A DNA stretch of 64,000 nt from JAJYUU01 sp963822955 (lineage in GTDB: Bacteria > Actinomycetota > Actinomycetes > Streptosporangiales > Streptosporangiaceae): positions 930,001-994,000 of the forward strand of contig CAWGJS010000002.1 of the NCBI GenBank assembly GCA_963822955.1, given 5' to 3'. The notes under the pieces were generated by a model. The model had not been told where the DNA came from and made no database searches. It was given only the letters and a program-made list of their open reading frames with translations. Both the position numbers and the translations under genes were made by a program. The first letter of the stretch is position 1. Each line of letters opens with the position of its first letter. Below are positions 59,203 through 64,000 of the stretch, piece by piece.

Positions 59203-60236
59203 ACGGCCGGGACGACGAGATGGCCGCTGGCTCGCGGGGGCAGCCAGCGGCAGGCCGGCCTCACGCTGACCCTGGGCAGTCGGTTCTGGAGCGCCGCTAC
59301 CGGCGCCTCCTGGCCTGGTATCCGGCCGGCTACCGTTCCACCTACGGCGATGAGATGCTCGGCGTGCTGATGGCTGCCGCTCGTGCAGGCCGCGAGCGCC
59401 CCGGCATGGCCGAGACGCTGAACCTGGTCGGGTCAGGCTTGCGCGCGAGGCTGCGGGCAATCGGGACTGGCACCGACCCGGCCTGGCGCGACGCCCTTGC
59501 GATCTACAGCCTGGCGGCGCCCGTGCTGCTTGCCGCCGCGACCTACCCGTCCGCGTATTTCCTGGGCGGTCTGCTGTTCGGAGAAGGCCCAGGCACTGGC
59601 GTCGACCCGCTTGCGGTACTGCATGTGTATGCGCTGCATCCGTCCTTCCACGTGATAGGCCTCACCACCTTCGTGATCACGATGGCGACCCCGCTGGCGC
59701 CAGTCATTCTGAGCCTGCTGCGGTTGCGCCGTACCGCACTACTGATCGCTGTCGTCGTGATGGGCTGGGCAACCTTCCAGGCGAGTCTTAGCTGGCGGAT
59801 CCAGGCATCGAACACGATCGCGCTTCTCGCCGCGCTGGCGGTCGAGGCTGCGGCGCTGGCCGCGTCAGACGGGCCGCGGCGCGCGCTGCGACTGCTGACC
59901 TGGAAGGGCCTGCTGATGGCTGTCCCGTGGGTAGCCGTCGCTGTCGCCGCCTACCTCGCGGCAAACGCGGGTGACGTGGGCCCGCATGTCAGCGGGTACC
60001 TCGTGCTGGCCGCCATCATCGGCCTGGCCGCTACGCTCGCCTCGGCCGAAGCACGCCGGCTGCTGCTGCTCTTCGCTATCCCCATCGCGCCGTTCGTCGT
60101 GCTTGTCCGGCCGTACCGGGAGCCGCCGGAGGTCATGTACCTTGCCCCGGCGCTGCTGTCGCTGGTCGCCTTCTTCGCCTCCCGGCGGTCCGTGCACGAC
60201 CGGATGGCCGGGCGCGGACTCGGCAAGGTCGCCTGA
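59199..60236 (+). CDS. Multi-pass membrane protein partner of PadR
   Basis: 345 aa from GTG 59199. The N-terminal ~80 residues are cytoplasmic and contain LERRYRRLLAWYPAGYRSTY followed by GDEMLGVLMAAARAGRERP, a motif frequent in PadR-linked membrane proteins. About seven helices follow, for example VLLAAATYPSAYFLGGLLF and LLMAVPWVAVAVAAYLAA. Function unknown; perhaps the sensor or effector controlled by the PadR protein. Confidence 0.75.
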   Translation: MNGRDDEMAAGSRGQPAAGRPHADPGQSVLERRYRRLLAWYPAGYRSTYGDEMLGVLMAAARAGRERPGMAETLNLVGSGLRARLRAIGTGTDPAWRDALAIYSLAAPVLLAAATYPSAYFLGGLLFGEGPGTGVDPLAVLHVYALHPSFHVIGLTTFVITMATPLAPVILSLLRLRRTALLIAVVVMGWATFQASLSWRIQASNTIALLAALAVEAAALAASDGPRRALRLLTWKGLLMAVPWVAVAVAAYLAANAGDVGPHVSGYLVLAAIIGLAATLASAEARRLLLLFAIPIAPFVVLVRPYREPPEVMYLAPALLSLVAFFASRRSVHDRMAGRGLGKVA

Positions 60237-60363
60237 GGCTCGCCTCGGCGGCACGGTTCAGATGGGACACAGAGCTTGCCCAGAGCCGCCGCTTTGATCA
60301 ATGACACATCCTGCATGAGTAACGAGGCGGCGAACGCCAACGTGGCTCATCGGGAGGCAGGTC

Positions 60364-60993
60364 GTGGGCATAACCTCCAGCACGGCGCTGTGGTACGCCA
60401 GCCGGGCGACCGGTGTGGTGGCGCTGGTGCTGCTCACCGTCGTGGTGCTGCTCGGCATCATGGTCAATCGGCGCGGCCAGCTGCCTGGCCTGCCGAGGTT
60501 CGCGACCACGAGCCTGCATCGCAGCATCTCGCTGCTCGCCGTGGCTTTCATCGCGGTTCACATCGTGACCGCGATCGCCGACCCCTTTGTCACGATCGGA
60601 ATCGCGGCCGCGGTCATCCCGTTCGCCTCGCCGTACAAGCCGCTGTGGCTCGGGCTTGGCGCCATCTCGATAGACCTGATGGTCGCGCTGATCGTTACCA
60701 GCCTGGCGCGGGCCAGGATCGGCCGCCGGACCTGGCGCGCGGTGCACTGGCTGGCCTATGCCTGCTGGCCCGTCGCCGTGCTGCACGGCATCGGGTCTAG
60801 TACCGACATGCAGGCCGGCTGGCTGCTGGGGCTGACGATCGCCTGCAGCGCCGCAGTGCTCGCGGCAGCATGCTGGAGGATCGGTCGCGCGATCGCGGCC
60901 AGCGGTCCGGCAGCGCGGCCTGCCCGGGCACTGGCTGCTGCTGACATCGTTCAGGCAGGCGACCCCCGGCTCACCGGGGCAGGTGCCCGATGA
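60364..60993 (+). CDS. Ferric-reductase-like transmembrane protein
   Basis: 209 aa from GTG 60364 with GGGAGG upstream. Six helices with the paired His of a b-type cytochrome: LHRSISLLAVAFIAVHIVTA (two His, 13 apart) and VHWLAYACWPVAVLHGIGSS (two His, 13 apart), as in the ferric reductase/NOX/YedZ superfamily. It should bind two hemes and pass electrons across the membrane. The stop overlaps the NuoF-like gene start (ATGA), so both subunits are probably made together. Confidence 0.88.
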   Translation: MGITSSTALWYASRATGVVALVLLTVVVLLGIMVNRRGQLPGLPRFATTSLHRSISLLAVAFIAVHIVTAIADPFVTIGIAAAVIPFASPYKPLWLGLGAISIDLMVALIVTSLARARIGRRTWRAVHWLAYACWPVAVLHGIGSSTDMQAGWLLGLTIACSAAVLAAACWRIGRAIAASGPAARPARALAAADIVQAGDPRLTGAGAR

Positions 60994-62324
60994 GCATGCT
61001 GGCACCCGCGTGGCCCCGGGCACTGCACGCCGCCCTGGCTGGCGAGTCCGGGCTGCCCCGGATACTGGCTCCCGCGGCCGGACCGGCGGCCGCGCAGGCA
61101 AAAGTGGGCCTCGACTTCGCCACGCACCTGCGCAGGCACGGACTGCCCAGGTTCCATGGCGCAGCGCTGACCGAGCAGGCCGGGGCGGCCGGACTCACCG
61201 GACGCGGCGGCGCTGCCTTCCCGGTCGCCAGGAAGCTCGCCGCAGTGGCGGCCGCCGGCCGGCCAGCGGTCGTCGTCGGCAACGCCGCTGAAGGCGAGCC
61301 CGCGAGCAGCAAAGATGCGGCCCTGCTCCGTCTCGCTCCGCATCTGGTGCTGGACGGCCTGCAGGCTGGCGCCGAGGCAGTCGGTGCACGAACCGCTTAC
61401 CTGTGCCTGCACGCTCCTAGGCGGAGCGGATCAGATCTGGCCGGTCACCTCCGGTCCGCGCTGGCAAGCAGGCTGGCAGCCGGGACCGACCGGGTCGACG
61501 TCCAGATCGTGGAGCTGCCAGCCCGGTTCCTGGCCGGTGAGGAAACAGCGCTGGTCGCGAGCATCAACGGCGGCCCCGCCCGGCCGCGAGACAAGGCGCG
61601 CCGGGTATTCGAGCGCGGAGTCGACGGACGGCCGACGCTAGTGCACAACGTCGAGACACTGACGCACCTTGCGCTGATCGCCCGGCATGGCGCGGCCTGG
61701 TTCCGCAGCGTCGGTACCGCTGACGAGCCCGGTTCGATGCTCTGCACCATCCGCGGGCCTAGCGGCCGCGCCCAGGTCGTCGAAGCCGCGCTCGGGACGC
61801 CGCTCGGCCGGCTGCTGCCGCTTGGCGATGATGTACAGGCCGTCCTGGCCGGCGGCTACCACGGCGGCTGGGTGACCCTCGCAGAAGCACGGCGCTTGTC
61901 GCTATGCAACGCAGACCTGCGCACGGCCGGCGCGTTCGTGGGCGCAGGTGTTCTCGTAGCCCTGCCGGCCGCGTACTGCGGGCTGGCGGAGACGGCGGAA
62001 GTTGCCCGTTCCCTGGCATTGGAATCGGCAGGGCAGTGCGGGCCATGCTTCAACGGCCTGCCCGCCATCGCGACCGCACTCGCAGCCGTGGCCCGGCCGC
62101 GCCCTGCCGAGCGCGAGCTTGCCAATCTCCGGCGCTGGGCCGGGCTCGTCACCGGGCGCGGCGCCTGCCACCACCCCGACGGCACCGTCAGGTTCGTCTC
62201 GAGTGCGCTGCGCGTATTCGCCGCTGAGGTCGCCGAGCACAGCCGCGGGCGGTGCACCGCGACGCGGCGCGACCAGTTCCTGCCGCTCCCGGCAGCGCCA
62301 CTGGCGGAACTCGACTGGAGGTAA
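60990..62324 (+). CDS. NuoF-like protein (SLBB, FMN/NADH and Fe-S domains)
   Basis: 444 aa. Resembles the 51-kDa subunit of complex I: TGRGGAAFPVARKLAAVAAA (the GRGGxGFP NADH/FMN loop), VVVGNAAEGEPASSKDAAL, ELPARFLAGEETALVASING and VHNVETLTHLALI, an SLBB section, then an Fe-S helix with ESAGQCGPCFNG and GRGACHHPDG (C-x2-C...C; the fourth Cys of the usual C-x2-C-x2-C...C set is missing or replaced by Gly-Pro-Cys order). It probably moves electrons between NAD(P)H, the following ferredoxin and the b-type membrane protein. Confidence 0.87.
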   Translation: MSMLAPAWPRALHAALAGESGLPRILAPAAGPAAAQAKVGLDFATHLRRHGLPRFHGAALTEQAGAAGLTGRGGAAFPVARKLAAVAAAGRPAVVVGNAAEGEPASSKDAALLRLAPHLVLDGLQAGAEAVGARTAYLCLHAPRRSGSDLAGHLRSALASRLAAGTDRVDVQIVELPARFLAGEETALVASINGGPARPRDKARRVFERGVDGRPTLVHNVETLTHLALIARHGAAWFRSVGTADEPGSMLCTIRGPSGRAQVVEAALGTPLGRLLPLGDDVQAVLAGGYHGGWVTLAEARRLSLCNADLRTAGAFVGAGVLVALPAAYCGLAETAEVARSLALESAGQCGPCFNGLPAIATALAAVARPRPAERELANLRRWAGLVTGRGACHHPDGTVRFVSSALRVFAAEVAEHSRGRCTATRRDQFLPLPAAPLAELDWR

Positions 62325-62326
62325 CC

Positions 62327-62611
62327 ATGGCCGACCACCCGGCGCAGCTGCGCGTCAATCCGATCGCCTGCTCCGGACATGGTGTGTGCGCCGAGCTGCT
62401 GCCCGAGCTGGTAACCCTGGACGACTGGGGCTATCCGGTGCTGGCCGGCGACGGTGCCGTTCCGGTCCGGCTGGCGCGCGCGGCCCGCCGCGCGGTCACC
62501 GACTGCCCGGCGCTGGCCCTGGCGCTGACCAGCGCCTCGCCCGGATCCAGAGGAAGTTCAGAAGAAGCTCAGAGGCCCGCTCGAGCGCATACCGGCAGGC
62601 TAAGGACATGA
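62327..62611 (+). CDS. Three-Cys ferredoxin
   Basis: 94 aa; GGAGG 6 bases before ATG 62327. Only three cysteines in ferredoxin spacing: ACSGHGVCAELLPE (C-x5-C) and VTDCPALAL, the arrangement of single-cluster [3Fe-4S] ferredoxins that usually serve P450s or oxidoreductases; LVTLDDWGYPVL between them is the family's standard strand. The last 25 residues are disordered. It ends in ATGA overlap with the response regulator gene, tying the redox module to the two-component system. Confidence 0.9.
   Translation: MADHPAQLRVNPIACSGHGVCAELLPELVTLDDWGYPVLAGDGAVPVRLARAARRAVTDCPALALALTSASPGSRGSSEEAQRPARAHTGRLRT
62547..62572 (+). promoter_or_regulatory. Direct repeats before the response regulator
   Basis: GTTCAG (62556) and GCTCAG (62567) are 11 bp apart, with a third weaker CCAGAG (62547) before them, a helical-turn spacing typical of OmpR/PhoB binding sites. 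They lie 36-52 bases before the regulator's ATG, inside the end of the ferredoxin gene, and probably mark an internal autoregulated promoter. Confidence 0.45.
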
Positions 62612-63366
62612 TGACAGTCATGGATCCCATCGCACCGGCGACCAGCAAGGGTGACGGCGGCCTGCATCGGGCCGACGGCTCCCCCGTCCGGGTACTCGTC
62701 GTGGACGACGAGCCCAGCCTGGCTGAGCTGCTAGCCAGCGTGCTGCGGTATGAAGGCTGGGAGATCCGGACGGCCGCGGACGGGAGCAGCGCGGTGCGGG
62801 CGGCGCGCGAATTCCAGCCGGACGCGATCCTGCTCGACATCATGCTGCCCGACTTCGACGGCCTGGAAGTATTGCGCCGAGTACGGGGGATCCTGCCGCA
62901 CGTGTGCGTGCTGTTCCTCACCGCCAGGGACTCCGTGCAGGACCGGGTGAGCGGCATCACGGCCGGCGGGGACGACTACGTGACCAAGCCGTTCAGCCTG
63001 GAGGAAGTGATCGCCCGGCTGCGCGGGCTGCTGCGCCGGGCCGGGATGGCGCGGGCCAGCTCCGGCACCGAGCTGATCGTGGCTGACCTGAGCATGGACG
63101 AGGATGCGCGGGAGGTGCGACGGGGTGGTGAGCTGATCGAGCTGACCGCTACCGAGTTCGAGCTGCTGCGGTTCATGATGCGGAACCCGCGCCGGGTGCT
63201 GTCCAAGGCGCAGATCCTCGATCGGGTCTGGAACTACGACTTCGGCGGCCAGGCGCACGTGGTGGAGCTGTACATCAGCTATCTGCGCAAGAAGATCGAC
63301 ACGGGCCGCGAGCCCCTGATCCGTACGGTTCGCGGCGTCGGATACGTGCTGAAGCCGCCGGCCTGA
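62608..63366 (+). CDS. OmpR/PhoB-family response regulator
   Basis: 252 aa. Receiver domain: VRVLVVDDEPSLAELLASVL (acidic pair), phospho-acceptor Asp 77 in AILLDIMLPDFDG, FLTARDSVQDRVSGI (Thr switch) and DDYVTKPFSLEEVIARLRG (Lys). C-terminal winged helix: LTATEFELLRFMMRNPRRVL, YDFGGQAHVVELYISYLRKK, RTVRGVGYVLKPPA. ATG 62608 overlaps the ferredoxin stop; ATG 62611 and 62620 are alternatives. Its kinase is the next gene. Confidence 0.94.
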   Translation: MMTVMDPIAPATSKGDGGLHRADGSPVRVLVVDDEPSLAELLASVLRYEGWEIRTAADGSSAVRAAREFQPDAILLDIMLPDFDGLEVLRRVRGILPHVCVLFLTARDSVQDRVSGITAGGDDYVTKPFSLEEVIARLRGLLRRAGMARASSGTELIVADLSMDEDAREVRRGGELIELTATEFELLRFMMRNPRRVLSKAQILDRVWNYDFGGQAHVVELYISYLRKKIDTGREPLIRTVRGVGYVLKPPA

Positions 63367-63368
63367 TC

Positions 63369-64000
63369 ATGGCGGCGGACGGTCCTGCAAGCTGGGCTGC
63401 GCGATCCGGCCAGTGGCTCGCAGCGCGTACGCTGCGCGGCCGGCTCGTCGCCGGCCTGCTCGTGCTGCTCGCGCTAGCCTGCGCGTCGGTCGGCGCCGTC
63501 ACCTATGCGCACCTGCAGTCGGTGCTGACCAACAACCTGAACTCTGAACTGCAGCTCGCCAATATGCGGTACGTCGCCTGCCTGCAAGGGCCGCCGCCGG
63601 GGTCGCCAGACGACGGAGACGTGCACGCTGGATCGCCAGGCAGCCCGGGACCGGGCCCGTGTGCCCAGCAGCAGAACGCCGACACGCTCAACGCCGTTTT
63701 CACCACCGGCGGCACTCTGCTGGCCGCGCACATGGCGAACTCTGACGTCTGCCGGCTCTCGGCCGCCGACCGGGCGCTGCTGACAAGCCTGCGCACTGGC
63801 ACCACGCCCGGCGGGCAGCTCTACGGCCCGCGGCCGGTCGACCTCTCCTTTTACGGTGATTACCAGGTGATAGCCCACGAGACCAAGGCGGGCGTCGTCG
63901 TGACCGGACTCCCTCTGGCCCCCGTCACGACCACGCTGCGGCAGGTGGCACTCGCTGAGATCGCCGTATTCGCCGCCGCGCTCGTGCTCGCCGGCGTTAT
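63369..64000 (+). CDS. Sensor histidine kinase, N-terminal part (cut by window edge)
   Basis: ATG 63369, two bases after the regulator stop. About 210 residues are visible: a basic cytoplasmic lead (AARSGQWLAARTLRGRLVAG), first membrane helix LLVLLALACASVGAVTYAHL, an external sensor domain of ~150 residues with Cys, Gly and Pro-rich parts (RYVACLQGPPPGSP; DVHAGSPGSPGPGPC), and the second helix beginning EIAVFAAALVLAGV at the edge. HAMP, His-box and ATPase domains must lie to the right. The paired Cys in the outer domain could respond to redox state, in line with the neighbouring genes; that is inference. Confidence 0.9.
   Translation, partial: MAADGPASWAARSGQWLAARTLRGRLVAGLLVLLALACASVGAVTYAHLQSVLTNNLNSELQLANMRYVACLQGPPPGSPDDGDVHAGSPGSPGPGPCAQQQNADTLNAVFTTGGTLLAAHMANSDVCRLSAADRALLTSLRTGTTPGGQLYGPRPVDLSFYGDYQVIAHETKAGVVVTGLPLAPVTTTLRQVALAEIAVFAAALVLAGV

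Noticed and set aside
1..64000. CRISPR arrays and insertion sequences
   Set aside because: No regularly spaced repeats and no transposase with terminal inverted repeats were found on either strand.

Overview
The window is 64 kb of high-GC DNA with the codon habits of a filamentous actinomycete: G/C at most third positions, many GTG starts, and ATGA or TGATG overlaps between consecutive genes. Recognisable content agrees with this: SepH (an actinobacterial septation protein), a RamB-like regulator beside isocitrate lyase, the HpnC/D/E hopanoid route, a SigK/RskA pair, DUF222-HNH nucleases and a bacterial type A RNase P RNA. I cannot place it below the class Actinomycetia; a Streptosporangiales/Frankia-like organism is a guess.

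Layout. 0-2.8 kb: a sugar ABC importer (binding lipoprotein and two permeases, the last cut by the window edge). 2.8-3.9 kb: no gene seen. 3.9-9.2 kb: acyl-CoA dehydrogenase, enoyl-CoA hydratase, and a RamB-like regulator divergent from isocitrate lyase (fatty acid and acetate use). 9.2-19.7 kb: a small Cys-rich protein, a zinc-ribbon/HTH protein, a glycosyltransferase-MMPL pair, sepH, a PEBP lipoprotein, a long low-complexity membrane protein with an upstream mini-ORF, and an aminotransferase. 19.7-29.2 kb: an accessory, partly decayed stretch with an NmrA-like reductase, a broken MFS exporter whose missing N-terminus seems to lie 4.3 kb away, a broken DUF262 gene, two small membrane proteins interleaved with two copies of the Cys-rich family, a GNAT enzyme, a DUF222-HNH nuclease and a broken P-loop kinase.

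29.2-40.2 kb: a hydrolase, then a hopanoid operon on the minus strand (hpnC, hpnD, hpnE, polyprenyl synthase, shc, an hpnG-ispH fusion, hpnH) divergent from a TetR gene with candidate operators between them. 40.3-45.2 kb: an overlapping operon of ECF sigma factor, zinc-finger membrane protein, ABC ATPase and two membrane proteins. 45.2-49.5 kb: a plasmid-Rep relic, a lipoprotein, rnpB, a Ser/Thr/Arg-rich basic protein, a histidine phosphatase and a coiled-coil zinc-ribbon protein. 49.5-54.7 kb: sigK-rskA divergent from a membrane-bound molybdopterin oxidoreductase, a degenerate hydrolase, an 800-bp gene-free interval and a Ser-rich membrane protein. 54.8-58.7 kb: acyl-CoA catabolism genes and an aldo/keto reductase. 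58.8-64 kb: a leaderless PadR gene with its membrane partner, a redox module (ferric-reductase-like b-type membrane protein, NuoF-like protein, three-Cys ferredoxin) and an OmpR-type two-component system running off the end.

Two cross-cutting points. Seven genes or relics are interrupted by an apparent loss of a single base, always in the same direction, including an otherwise intact hopanoid operon gene; this may be sequence error and should be checked before they are called pseudogenes. And an apparently unannotated small protein family (W-x-P-C-E-C ... G-C) occurs three times in the window.
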